Source: an uncultured Pseudomonadota bacterium (lineage in GTDB: Bacteria; Myxococcota_A; UBA796; GCA-2862545). From it: 34,633 bases of DNA. Position numbers and translations under genes: made by a program. Below the pieces are notes generated by a model. The model had not been told where the DNA came from. It ran no database searches and saw nothing but the letters and a program-made list of their open reading frames with translations. How positions within the stretch are numbered: position 1 is the stretch's first letter; every line of letters begins with the position of its first letter. This document shows positions 24,788 to 32,523 of this stretch, piece by piece. The stretch lies in NCBI GenBank assembly GCA_903861005.1, contig CAIOSP010000164.1, positions 1 through 34,633 on the forward strand, written 5' to 3'.

Positions 24788-25195
24788 TCAGCCGCCTTCC
24801 GCGTCCGTGATCACGCCCACGTCCGACGCGCCGGCCAGGCGGCACTGATCGACCACCTCGATCAGCTTGTCGGCCGACACCCGCCGATCGGTCACGACGA
24901 GAACGCTTCCGTCACCCTGCTCGCGCAGGAAGTCACGCACGCGCCCCTGTAGCGCCCAGGGCTTCACAGGCACGTCGCCCACCCACAGCGCGCCGTTGCG
25001 GTCCAAGGTCACGCGCAGGGCCGAGGCCTTGGGCGTGGAGCCGCTGGACGCCGACGGGCGCTCGATGTCGACCTTGGTCTCCTGAGTGAACTTGGCGGTG
25101 AGCATGAAGAAGATCAGCAACACCATCATGACGTCGATGAGCGGCGTGACGTTGAGGTCAGCCTTCTCTTCGGCGGGGCGGCTCTTCAGGAGCAT
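24788..25195 (-). CDS. exbD: ExbD/TolR proton-channel subunit
   Basis: The protein has 135 residues. The N-terminus reads LNVTPLIDVMMVLLIFFM, the signature of ExbD, with the essential membrane Asp at residue 21. A single membrane helix (about 20-36) is followed by a periplasmic alpha/beta domain (SVLVVTDRRVSADKLIEVVD). It forms the proton path with ExbB and drives TonB. Its start overlaps the end of exbB by 10 bases and GGAGG sits four to five bases before the ATG, so expression is coupled. Confidence 0.96.
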   Translation of the reverse strand: MLLKSRPAEEKADLNVTPLIDVMMVLLIFFMLTAKFTQETKVDIERPSASSGSTPKASALRVTLDRNGALWVGDVPVKPWALQGRVRDFLREQGDGSVLVVTDRRVSADKLIEVVDQCRLAGASDVGVITDAEGG

Positions 25196-25770
25196 GACGC
25201 CTCCTTCGCGGCGAGGTGTTCGACCACCGCGTCCAGGCAGCTGTCCAGCGTGGTCTGTCGACGGTCGAGCAGCGCGCCGATCATCAGACCGGGGACGGCG
25301 ACGACCAGCCCAAGCTCGGTGGCGGTGAGCGCCAGCGCGATGCCAGCCGCCACGCCCTCGTTCTTCCCCACCTCAGCGGACGACGACATCATCCCAAACA
25401 TGTCGACCATGCCCGCGACGGTGCCGAGCAGGCCCAGCAGCGGCGACACCGCGGCGGTGCTGCGCACCAGGTCGGCGTGGATGGCGAGGTCGAGCTGGTA
25501 GGGGCCAACCACGGCCTGGAGCTGCCCCTTCTTGGGAACTCCGTGCCGCAGGTCGGTCTCACGGACGAGCGCGCGAACCCCGCGGTCGTAGACGTTGCGC
25601 GGGCGAGCGCCGGAGCGCGCGCGCTCGATGGACGCCTCAGGCAGCGGCACGCCGAAGCCCGCGAGCGTGAACATACGCACGCCGATCCCGTACCAGAGCA
25701 CGACCATGCACACGAAGATCCACGGCCCGACGACGTCCGCGGAGCCGAGCGCGTCGACGAGTCCGGTCAC
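25186..25770 (-). CDS. exbB: ExbB/TolQ/MotA-type proton-channel subunit (small)
   Basis: The protein has 194 residues with three membrane segments: 13-34, about 105-124 (AVSPLLGLLGTVAGMVDMF) and about 140-168 (ALALTATELGLVVAVPGLM). These are the conserved MotA/TolQ/ExbB helices; the second has the LLGLLGTV motif and the third the T.xGL..A.P pattern. It makes the ring in which ExbD moves. It lacks the extra N-terminal periplasmic domain of the upstream paralogue, as in the small ExbB2 of Vibrio. GTG 25770 overlaps the preceding stop by GTGA. Confidence 0.94.
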   Translation of the reverse strand: MTGLVDALGSADVVGPWIFVCMVVLWYGIGVRMFTLAGFGVPLPEASIERARSGARPRNVYDRGVRALVRETDLRHGVPKKGQLQAVVGPYQLDLAIHADLVRSTAAVSPLLGLLGTVAGMVDMFGMMSSSAEVGKNEGVAAGIALALTATELGLVVAVPGLMIGALLDRRQTTLDSCLDAVVEHLAAKEASCS

Positions 25771-27152
25771 TTGCCCACCCCAGCGAGCGGCGCCTCGTGC
25801 GGGATCTCAGGGTCGGCGCCGGTCTCGGTGGCGTTGATCAGGCGCAGCGCCGAGTTCTCGACCCGCGACATGACCGAGTGGCCCCAGCCGAGCAGGATGT
25901 GGCCGATCAGCAGCGACGGGATGGCGACGGCCAGACCGAACTCGGTGGCGATCAGCGCCTCGGAGATACCGCCCGACAGCAGCTTGGGGTCTGCGTTGCC
26001 GAACAGGGTGATCGCCTCGAAGGTGCGGATGATGCCGCTGACCGTACCGAGCAGACCGACCAGCGGCGCGACCGTGGCGATGACAACGATGGTGGAGCCG
26101 AAGCGCTCGATGCGGGGCTGCTCGGTGATCAGCGCCTCGCGGGCCAGATCCTCAAGCGCGCCGCGGCCCGCGTCCAGGTGCGCCATCAGGCGAGACACGA
26201 CGCGAGGCGCGCTGCCCTTGGCCTTGGCGAGCAGGCGGGCCGCGTCATCGGCCCGGCCCTTGGCGACGAGGTCGATCGCCTTGTCGGTGACCGACGCGCC
26301 GCGCGAAGCGAGCAGCAGCCCGAGCACGCGCAGGACGATCAGCACCAGCGACGCGGCGCCGAGCGACAGGATGCCGTTGCCGACCCAGCCCGCCTCAAGG
26401 CGCATCTCGTCCCACGTGCGGACGTGCGGCTCCTCGATGCGCTTCTCGCGCCCTTCGTGGAGGAACAGGCCCATGGTCGCAGGCTTCTGCTTGGCGAGCA
26501 GCGCGTCGGCGGTGGCGCCGCCGCCGTTCGACCAGGCGCGGAGCGTGCCGTCTCCGACGGGCACGAGCGCCGTGTTCGTGGCGGCGAGGCCGTACGTGGC
26601 GATCTCACCGACGCGGAGCAGCTTGCCCTTCACGGCCGCGCCCTTGGCGTCGAAGAAGGTGCCCTCTTCGACCTTGATCTCGCCGAGCTCGCCGAGGCGG
26701 CTGGCGGCGGCTTCGAACGCGCGGCCGAAGCCCTCGGCGTAGCCGGCCAGATCCTTGGTCGTGGGGTCCGCGAGCGTGAAGCCGGGACGCTCGAGGTCGG
26801 TGCGCGCCTGGAACCACGTCACGTCGACGGTGTCCTGGGCCTCGCTCACCTGACCGGCGGCGCGCTGGGCGTCACCGAGCGACTGGTCGGCAGACTCACC
26901 CTGGATCTGGATCGCGGTCAGCCGCGCCTCCAGACCGTCAAGCTGCGCGTCGGCCTTGGCGCGCGCGGAGTCGGCCTCACGGCGCTGAGCGGCGAGCCGC
27001 TGCTCCAGGCTCTCCTTCTCAGCGATCAGGTAGGCGTACTCCTTCTGGTAGGCCGCCTGCAGAGGGTCGGCGACCGTGGAGGGGGCCGGGACGTCCTGGG
27101 CGTACGCGGGCGCGGAGGCAAACGCGAGCGCGATCCAGAGTGCGTGCTTCAC
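25767..27152 (-). CDS. TtpC-type large MotA/TolQ/ExbB protein with periplasmic domain
   Basis: The protein has 461 residues. It has a signal peptide (1-19), a long periplasmic part (20-254) that starts with a coiled coil (about 38-105), then three membrane helices (255-283, 352-374 and 400-423). The last two are the MotA/TolQ/ExbB proton-channel domain with APLVGLLGTVSG and TEFGLAVAIPSL. This architecture is that of TtpC, the extra component needed by TonB2 systems in Vibrio. It pairs with the small ExbB directly downstream. GTG 27152 overlaps the DUF3450 stop by GTGA, with GAGG seven bases upstream. TtpC is the family call; its mechanism remains open. Confidence 0.9.
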   Translation of the reverse strand: MKHALWIALAFASAPAYAQDVPAPSTVADPLQAAYQKEYAYLIAEKESLEQRLAAQRREADSARAKADAQLDGLEARLTAIQIQGESADQSLGDAQRAAGQVSEAQDTVDVTWFQARTDLERPGFTLADPTTKDLAGYAEGFGRAFEAAASRLGELGEIKVEEGTFFDAKGAAVKGKLLRVGEIATYGLAATNTALVPVGDGTLRAWSNGGGATADALLAKQKPATMGLFLHEGREKRIEEPHVRTWDEMRLEAGWVGNGILSLGAASLVLIVLRVLGLLLASRGASVTDKAIDLVAKGRADDAARLLAKAKGSAPRVVSRLMAHLDAGRGALEDLAREALITEQPRIERFGSTIVVIATVAPLVGLLGTVSGIIRTFEAITLFGNADPKLLSGGISEALIATEFGLAVAIPSLLIGHILLGWGHSVMSRVENSALRLINATETGADPEIPHEAPLAGVGK

Positions 27153-27910
27153 TGGGACACCTCGGGGAGCGCGAAGGGCAGCTCGAACCAGCCGACGCGC
27201 TGCTGCTTGTCCATGGAGGAGAAGAGCGAGTTGACGCGCAGGGCGTCCTGCGGATCGTCGAGCAAGCGGTTGGACCAGGCGGCGCCGTCGCGCTGGACCA
27301 CGCCGACCTTGCCGTCCTCGGTGCGGAAGTACATAGCGACCATGCCGAGCCGCGCGACCTGCACGAACATCTCTTGGCCGCCCACGGTGATGACCTGACG
27401 GTCGAGGACGTTCTCACGCCCCAGCCGCAGCTCGTCTTCGATGGACTGCCACACGCGGCCGACCGCGACGCGCGGGTCAACCAGCTTGCCCGCGACCTGA
27501 TCGCGGACGGTGGTGAGCGCGGCGACGCGCTCGTCGAGTCGGTACGGCAGGCCCGACTTGACCTGGGCGATGAGGCGATCGAGGCCCGCGATCACGGTGG
27601 GCGCGAGGGTCTCGTACGCGGTGGCGTCGGCCATGACGGCGGCGCGCTGCCGGTCGAGCTCACGCTGAAGCTCGGCCACCCGCAGCTCCTCCTGGCGGAT
27701 CTGCGTCTCGAGCTCCGTGCGGCGAAGCTCGCTCGCCCGTAGGTCGGTGCGCAGCGCGTCGCGTTCGGTGTCGAGGGTCTGCGACAGATCCTCCACGGTG
27801 GTGCGGAGCTCGGCGAGCTGGTGCGCGTAAGCCGCGGGGTCATCTGCGCGCGCCACAGACGCGATCGAGCTGACCGCGAGCGCGAACAGGAGAGGAGTGG
27901 ACGAGCGCAT
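27149..27910 (-). CDS. DUF3450 periplasmic coiled-coil protein
   Basis: The protein has 253 residues with a signal peptide (1-22, ending ARA). A long coiled coil (about 28-95) is followed by a mixed domain whose conserved patterns (GLDRLIAQVKSGLPYRLDERVAAL, then VFVQVARLGMVAMYFRT-like and VGWFELPFALP) match the DUF3450 family. DUF3450 genes stand first in TonB2/TtpC clusters. The protein is thought to act in the periplasm with TtpC; no activity is known. ATG 27910 has GAGGT six bases upstream. Three copies of a 9-base repeat lie just before it. Confidence 0.9.
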   Translation of the reverse strand: MRSSTPLLFALAVSSIASVARADDPAAYAHQLAELRTTVEDLSQTLDTERDALRTDLRASELRRTELETQIRQEELRVAELQRELDRQRAAVMADATAYETLAPTVIAGLDRLIAQVKSGLPYRLDERVAALTTVRDQVAGKLVDPRVAVGRVWQSIEDELRLGRENVLDRQVITVGGQEMFVQVARLGMVAMYFRTEDGKVGVVQRDGAAWSNRLLDDPQDALRVNSLFSSMDKQQRVGWFELPFALPEVSQ

Positions 27911-27925
27911 TCAGACCTCGAGCGG

Positions 27926-27952
27926 GGTTCCGGCGGTTCCGGCGGTTCCGGG
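27926..27952. repeat. Three tandem 9-base repeats in the leader of the DUF3450 gene
   Basis: GGTTCCGGC occurs at 27926-27934 and 27935-27943, and a third copy with one change (GGTTCCGGG) at 27944-27952. They lie 16 to 42 bases before the start codon at 27910, on the other side of the SD sequence, so in the leader or promoter. The unit GGTTCC.GG contains a GGAACC core on the reading strand. Function unknown: operator or a slippage-prone tract. Confidence 0.6.
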
Positions 27953-27961
27953 AGACGACAA

Positions 27962-27989
27962 GGGCGTGAGCGCAAACGCGCCCACGCCC
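27962..27989 (-). terminator. Hairpin after the beta-helix lipoprotein gene
   Basis: On the minus strand GGGCGTG-G-GCGC pairs with GCGC-T-CACGCCC around a GTTT loop, giving 11 Watson-Crick pairs and one G-T pair. The stretch after it, CTTGTCGTC, is slightly T-rich. It begins 17 bases after the lipoprotein stop at 28006, so it is the best-formed terminator of the window. It would separate, at least in part, the lipoprotein message from the downstream DUF3450 operon. Confidence 0.7.
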
Positions 27990-28005
27990 CAGGGAGTGCG
28001 AAGGA

Positions 28006-29487
28006 CTAGTTCGCGGCGTGCGTGGTCCAGCCAGCGGTCCAGTCATCCGCGCCGATGGCGCCGATGAAGTTCGTGGCGTCGATGAGCGGGTCGGACAGGT
28101 CGTTGCCCGGCTTGTTCAGCAGCGGCGAGCCCGAGGCCGGCTTGTAGTTGGGCGCGGTCTCGTTGTAGGCGGCCGTGATCTTCGGGTCGGTGCCGACGAC
28201 GTTGCCGTCGTTGAGGGTGCGAACGAAGTCGTCGACCGTGAACTGGCTGCCGTCGTCCGCGTCCGCGGGGAACGGCGTGGCGGAGATCGCCGGGCAGTAG
28301 AAGTAGCTGTTCGAGACGGCCAGGCTGCCGTTCAGCGCCGACGTGCCCGCGTCCCAGGCGTTGGTGAAGGTCGAGGCCTTGTCGAGGTCGAGGCAGGACG
28401 CGCCGTAGCCCTGGACCGCGAACTTGTTGAACTTGCCCCAGGTGCCCTCACGGAGGAGGAGGCCCGCGGTGGAGAGCGGCGTGCCGCCGTTCTGCGCGGC
28501 GATCAGCGTGAAGTTCTGCAGCGTCGGGTTGGAGCGCGGCGTCGCCTCGTTGTTGTTCTTGTTGTTGTCGCCTTCGATGCCGCGGTCGGCGGCCGTGTTG
28601 AAGGCCTGGACGACCACGTACTGCACCTTGCCGCTGAAGCCGTCGGTGTAGTCGAAGCCGTCGTCCTGCGCGCCGGTGATGACGAGGTGCTTGGCGTTGA
28701 CCGTGCCGCCGAAGAACTCGATGCCGTCATCGGCGGTCTGGTGCGTCTGGACGTAGTCGACGACCGTGCCGTCGCCGACGCCCTGGAACGCGATGCCGTT
28801 GAGCTCGTTGGTGGTGTTGATCAGGGTGCCGGCGAACTCGACGCGGACGTAGCGGAGGATGCCCGAGCTGTCGTGCGAGTCCTGGCCGCCGTAGGTGCCG
28901 GTGGCGGCCTCACCGGGGATGTTGCACTCCGAGGGGCTGGCGCAGGAGTTGGACGGCGCGCGGCCGTTGATCACGAGACCGCCCCAATCCGACGGGCCGC
29001 GCGAACCGTCGAGCTGCGCGGAGGTGAAGAGGATCGGCGCGGCCTTGGTGCCGTCGGCGATGAGCTTGCTGCTGCGCTGGATGACGAGGAAGCCGTCGGT
29101 CGCGCCGTCGCCGAACACCGAGGTGCCGGGGCGAATGGCGAGGATGGTCTCGTGGACGTCGTCACCGATGAACACGCCGCCCTTGAGGATCCAGTTCTTG
29201 TCCGGCGTCATGGTGAACGACTCGGTGATCGTGCCCGTGAGGCTGACGTTGTTGCCGTCGCAGGAGATGCCGGAGATCGTGCAGGGGTCCGTGTCCGGGT
29301 AGGTGTCGACGACGTCCGTGTCGTTGATGTCCGTGTCGTTCGTGTCGACCGTGTCCGTGTCGTTCGTGTCGACCGTGTCGTTGGTGTCCGTGTCCGACAC
29401 GTCCGTGTCGCCGTCCTTGGAGCCGTCGGCGCAGGCGAAGGTGAAGGATCCGGCGAGGGCGAGGAGGATGAGGAGCTTCGAGTTCAT
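28006..29487 (-). CDS. Beta-helix-type lipoprotein of the transport locus, function unknown
   Basis: The protein has 493 residues. The N-terminus (LLILLALAGSFTFAC) is a probable lipoprotein signal with Cys19; Thr at -3 and Phe at -2 of the lipobox are unusual. Residues 27-67 are a low-complexity Asp/Thr-rich linker. The rest has repeated short strands with Gly/Asp/Asn turns and the recurrent pieces TSAQLDGSRGPSDWGGLVIN and FGGTVNAKHLVITGAQDDGFDY, as in right-handed beta-helix proteins of a family I know only as hypothetical. It is first in the block, so it may be the surface partner of the receptor. ATG 29487 is preceded by GGAG nine bases upstream; a longer frame to 29541 has no support. Confidence 0.85.
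   Translation of the reverse strand: MNSKLLILLALAGSFTFACADGSKDGDTDVSDTDTNDTVDTNDTDTVDTNDTDINDTDVVDTYPDTDPCTISGISCDGNNVSLTGTITESFTMTPDKNWILKGGVFIGDDVHETILAIRPGTSVFGDGATDGFLVIQRSSKLIADGTKAAPILFTSAQLDGSRGPSDWGGLVINGRAPSNSCASPSECNIPGEAATGTYGGQDSHDSSGILRYVRVEFAGTLINTTNELNGIAFQGVGDGTVVDYVQTHQTADDGIEFFGGTVNAKHLVITGAQDDGFDYTDGFSGKVQYVVVQAFNTAADRGIEGDNNKNNNEATPRSNPTLQNFTLIAAQNGGTPLSTAGLLLREGTWGKFNKFAVQGYGASCLDLDKASTFTNAWDAGTSALNGSLAVSNSYFYCPAISATPFPADADDGSQFTVDDFVRTLNDGNVVGTDPKITAAYNETAPNYKPASGSPLLNKPGNDLSDPLIDATNFIGAIGADDWTAGWTTHAAN
29287..29409 (-). repeat. Asp/Thr-codon tandem repeat in the lipoprotein gene
   Basis: Residues 27-67 of the lipoprotein alternate D, T, N and V (DTVDTNDTDTVDTNDTD). On the plus strand the DNA reads as repeats of GTGTCCGTGTCG and GTGTCGACC-like units. 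Such DNA is prone to slippage and could vary in length by steps of 3 or more bases, changing the reach of the lipoprotein above the membrane. Confidence 0.75.
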
Positions 29488-29836
29488 CAGTGCGTTCTCC
29501 GCGAGGGTCTCCACCGGATTTGGTGGTGAACGCCCGCCCATTAAGAAGGGGTCCGTGACAGGCCGCCCTCGTACTGGTGAACACCTGCCAAAGCCCGAGA
29601 ACTGATCGCGACGGTTCCGTGACGCTGGATCGTGGGCGGATCAGGCGGGACATTCGACACAGGACCGAGACGCCGACGAGGACCGTCCGACACCCATGGC
29701 CGAATTACACTGATTCAAACTAATAGATCCGAATCCGAATAATCTGCCCATAAATGCCGCCCTGTGTGACAGACGCGGCATGAACGGACACCCCGGCACC
29801 AAACCGACACGCGTACGACAGATCCACGTTTCGCTG
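29488..29836. promoter_or_regulatory. Gene-free region with AT-rich island, likely promoter of the transport locus
   Basis: No reading frame of any credibility is present in these 349 bases. About 29697-29756 is strikingly AT-rich (by eye about 37 % GC) with the repeat ATCCGAATCCGAAT. It lies about 210 to 270 bases before the lipoprotein start at 29487 on the coding (minus) strand. I could not fit a convincing -35/-10 pair or sigma54 site, so the promoter position is undecided. The region most likely holds the promoter for the whole block, and the terminator of the glycosyltransferase gene. Confidence 0.55.
29754..29781 (-). terminator. Hairpin downstream of the glycosyltransferase gene
   Basis: On the minus strand ATGCCGC and GCGGCAT form a 7-pair outer stem, with CTGT / ACAG as a 4-pair inner stem around a 3-base loop; small unpaired bases separate the two. 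TTTATGG follows. It begins about 55 bases after the glycosyltransferase stop at 29837, so it is a plausible terminator. The weak T-run lowers confidence. Confidence 0.45.
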
Positions 29837-30982
29837 TCACATGAGCGTTGCGTAGAACTGCAACAACTCCGTCGCACGCGCCGCCCAGCTCCACTGCGCG
29901 GCGACCTCCGCGCGCGCTTCACGTCCGAGCTTGAGCAGCTGATCAGGTTCGGCGAGGCACGCTCGCAACGCGCGACCCAAGGCCTGCGGCGTGTCGTCTG
30001 CGCGCACGCATCCGGCGATGGGCTGCGCAGAGCCAGCCGCGGCGACCGTCACGACGCCGGCACCCAGGGTGTTGAGGAGCTTGATCGGAAAACCGGCACA
30101 CAGGCGTCGCGGCACCGCGGCGATCGCGCCCACGGACAGCGCGTCGGCCAGGTCCGGCAAGCCGTGGACCTGCGCGACGCGCACGCGATCGCGGGACAGA
30201 CGGGCCGCGTCGACGTACGCCCACACCTCCTCCGGCAGCGACGACGTCGCCATCAGCAGGCCCGCATCGGGCACGTGGTGCATCGCCTCCATCAGGAGGT
30301 CCAGGTCCTGGTAGGCGTCCGTGTTGCCCGTGTAGAGGACCCAATGGCGGTCATCGAGCCCCCACCGCGCGCGCGCCCTCGCGGCGTCGCCGCCTCGCAA
30401 CTCGTCGACGTTCACGCCCGGCCCGATGCGCACCACCCGTTCGGCACCGTGGGCGCGAAGGTGCACCTCCGCGCGCTCCGACAGCGCGACGCACGCGTCC
30501 GCCATGCGCGGAATGGCGTGATCGACCGCGCGCCCGAGCGGACCGGCCACCTTGCCAGCGAGCCCCCGCCGCCAGTAGGCCGGAAGCTCTTCCTCCAGAG
30601 ACGTGTGCAGATTGTACACAAGCGGCACGCGCGCCGCGCACAGCGCGCGCGCCAGCGCGGCGACGAACGGGGCCTCGACGTTGTGCGCGTGGACCACGTC
30701 GATTCGATCCCGCCTAAGCACCCTCGCGACGGACATCACCAGCGCCGCGTCCAACAGCAGCTTGCCCGCGTGCGGTCCGCTTCGTGGCGACTGCAGCGCG
30801 TCGAGCCTGGGCATCGGGACGCGCTCGACGCCCGCAGGCCAGGCGCCCTCGCCGCCGTAGGTCGCGAGCCAAACCCGCGCGCCTGCCGCGGCGAGCGCGC
30901 CGCACATGCCCCCCACGTAGACCTGCGAGCCCTGACCGAGTGGGAACGGAAAGGCCCCCACTTGGAGCACCGCGAGCGTCAC
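29837..30982 (-). CDS. GT4-like glycosyltransferase
   Basis: The protein has 381 residues with two Rossmann-like halves. The N-terminal half has GGMCGALAAAGARVWLATYGG and DVVHAHN (95-101); the C-terminal half has RIGPGVNVDEL, VLYTGNTDAYQDLDLL and GFPIKLLNTLGAG (297-309). These mark family 4 glycosyltransferases, which add sugars from activated donors in the cytoplasm. The EX7E motif position reads with Lys301 and Asn304 and lacks the second Glu, an oddity shared by some GT4 subgroups. GTG 30982 overlaps the stop of the sulfatase-fold gene by GTGA. The joint product is probably a cell-surface glycan. Confidence 0.87.
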   Translation of the reverse strand: MTLAVLQVGAFPFPLGQGSQVYVGGMCGALAAAGARVWLATYGGEGAWPAGVERVPMPRLDALQSPRSGPHAGKLLLDAALVMSVARVLRRDRIDVVHAHNVEAPFVAALARALCAARVPLVYNLHTSLEEELPAYWRRGLAGKVAGPLGRAVDHAIPRMADACVALSERAEVHLRAHGAERVVRIGPGVNVDELRGGDAARARARWGLDDRHWVLYTGNTDAYQDLDLLMEAMHHVPDAGLLMATSSLPEEVWAYVDAARLSRDRVRVAQVHGLPDLADALSVGAIAAVPRRLCAGFPIKLLNTLGAGVVTVAAAGSAQPIAGCVRADDTPQALGRALRACLAEPDQLLKLGREARAEVAAQWSWAARATELLQFYATLM

Positions 30983-32523
30983 TGGGCGGCGATCGGATCT
31001 TGCGCGGCGGGGGGCAGCGGCTCGAGCTCAGTGGGGAGCTTGACGCTCGCGTGCGCCTCGCTCGCGGCCCACAGCGCGTCGAGCTTGGTGCGCTCGGCCT
31101 CAGCGCGGGCGGTCGCCAGGGTGTCACCGCAGGTGAGGAGGTTTCCGGTGAGAAGGTTCGTCTTCCACTCGGGATCGCGCACGTCATCGTAGAGCGCGGC
31201 CTGGCCCTTCGCGTCCAAGACGTAGGCGTAGTGCCCGTCACGCATCACGCGGCGCACCCCACCGTCGACCTTGTCCCATGAGGGGTTCTCAAACACCGCC
31301 GCCTTCCAGTACCCGGTGACGTTGCAGGCCTCGGGGTCACCCGGGGCGAGCTCAGCGGCGGGCAGCGTGACGCTGGGGAGGGCGTCGAGGATCAGCCGGG
31401 TGTCGATGATGGGCCGCAGATCCGCGGCGTCAGGGACAGGGATCCACGCCCACTTAGCGAGCGGCCCGAACCAGTCCACGCTGGTCATGCCGCCGCCGTA
31501 GGACTTCGCGGCGAACGAGCGGCCGGGGAAGCGGATCCACGACCGGACCTCCAGCGCGCTCCGACGCAGATCGCCAGGCTCCGGGCTCGCGCCGCGCAGG
31601 CCCGTCACCAGCACGATCGTGGGGTTCGGGCGGGCGTCGACCGCCTCCAGCACCCGCTTCAGCGCGGCGTCGAGCGCGCCCGGACCGGCCTCGTCGGCGA
31701 GTTCCACCACCAACAGCGACGACCCCTTGGCGGGAGTGCGGAGCGCCGCGACCGCCGCAGACGCCGCCGTGGCCGCGCGCTCCGAGGGACGCGGAAACCA
31801 ATTGGAGGCCGCGCGCACCAGCGCCAGCCTGGAGGTGGGGACGTCACGACCGAGCCCGTGCGCGGCGCCCACCCCGACGACCGTGTCGAACGAGGACGCC
31901 CAGCGACGCTCAGCGTCGCCGTCACCCTGGAGGACGGCCGCGGTGCGGTAGCCGAACATCGCGACCGTGGCCGCGAGGTCCGGCACGTCCGACGCAGGTC
32001 CGTCGCCGTGGTCGCGCTGGCCAGGGAGCAGTCGGCCCGTGAACAGCGCAGCGAGCGCGTCCTCGCGGTCGGTCGTGGAGGCGAACGACGACGGGAACGC
32101 CAGCGACTGGGTCGCGAGCAAGGTCAGCGTGGGCATGGCGTCGACCGTGGCCGGGTCGAGCTTGTCGATGGCGACGATGACCACGTCGCGGCCGCTCGGC
32201 AGCGCCGTCTCACGGGCGGGCCAAGTGACCTCCACGCCGTCGCTGAAAGCCACCGCGCACGCGGCGCCAACCGTGATCGCGCCCGCCGCCACGCCGCTGC
32301 GCCAACCGCGACCCTTGCCGGACAGCAGAAGCAGTCCAAACAGCGCACCCGCGGCGGCGCCCACCACGCCGTCGATCAACGAGGCCCAGCCGAACACGCG
32401 GAGACCATCGTCCAACGAGGCGGATCGCGCGAGCGCCGCCTCGCCCAGGCCTGCGATCGTTCCGATCAGCCAGCCGTATGCCGCGCCAGGCGCCGCGCCG
32501 CGAACCGCCACGAGGACCTCCAT
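30979..32523 (-). CDS. Membrane-anchored sulfatase/alkaline-phosphatase-fold protein, apparently degenerate
   Basis: The protein has 514 residues. Three hydrophobic segments (about 13-29, 43-68 and 77-94) precede a domain with the opening of the sulfatase fold, RDVVIVAIDKLD (112-123), and the LFTG strand (160-163). In active enzymes a Cys, Ser or Thr nucleophile in a C/S/T-x-P-S-R motif sits ten residues before the final Gly of LLTG; here that place is Arg153 and the whole motif is replaced by TDREDA. The usual metal-binding DHG is not seen, nor a replacement. I infer a non-catalytic relative or one with a changed mechanism. It is coupled to the glycosyltransferase by a GTGA overlap. ATG 32523 was chosen; no strong ribosome site. 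Confidence 0.7.
   Translation of the reverse strand: MEVLVAVRGAAPGAAYGWLIGTIAGLGEAALARSASLDDGLRVFGWASLIDGVVGAAAGALFGLLLLSGKGRGWRSGVAAGAITVGAACAVAFSDGVEVTWPARETALPSGRDVVIVAIDKLDPATVDAMPTLTLLATQSLAFPSSFASTTDREDALAALFTGRLLPGQRDHGDGPASDVPDLAATVAMFGYRTAAVLQGDGDAERRWASSFDTVVGVGAAHGLGRDVPTSRLALVRAASNWFPRPSERAATAASAAVAALRTPAKGSSLLVVELADEAGPGALDAALKRVLEAVDARPNPTIVLVTGLRGASPEPGDLRRSALEVRSWIRFPGRSFAAKSYGGGMTSVDWFGPLAKWAWIPVPDAADLRPIIDTRLILDALPSVTLPAAELAPGDPEACNVTGYWKAAVFENPSWDKVDGGVRRVMRDGHYAYVLDAKGQAALYDDVRDPEWKTNLLTGNLLTCGDTLATARAEAERTKLDALWAASEAHASVKLPTELEPLPPAAQDPIAAQ

Noticed and set aside
25797-27398. Long open frame on the plus strand antisense to the TtpC-type gene
   Set aside because: No recognisable domain; the minus frame has the MotA/TolQ/ExbB signature and fits the operon with GTGA overlaps at both ends.
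28018-29529. Long open frame on the plus strand antisense to the lipoprotein gene, ending in valine/arginine repeats
   Set aside because: The repeats are the reverse reading of the Asp/Thr codons of the lipoprotein linker and no signal or domain supports it.
29540-29610. Possible sigma54 site (TGGCAGG on the minus strand)
   Set aside because: The matching GC element 10 to 12 bases downstream is missing.
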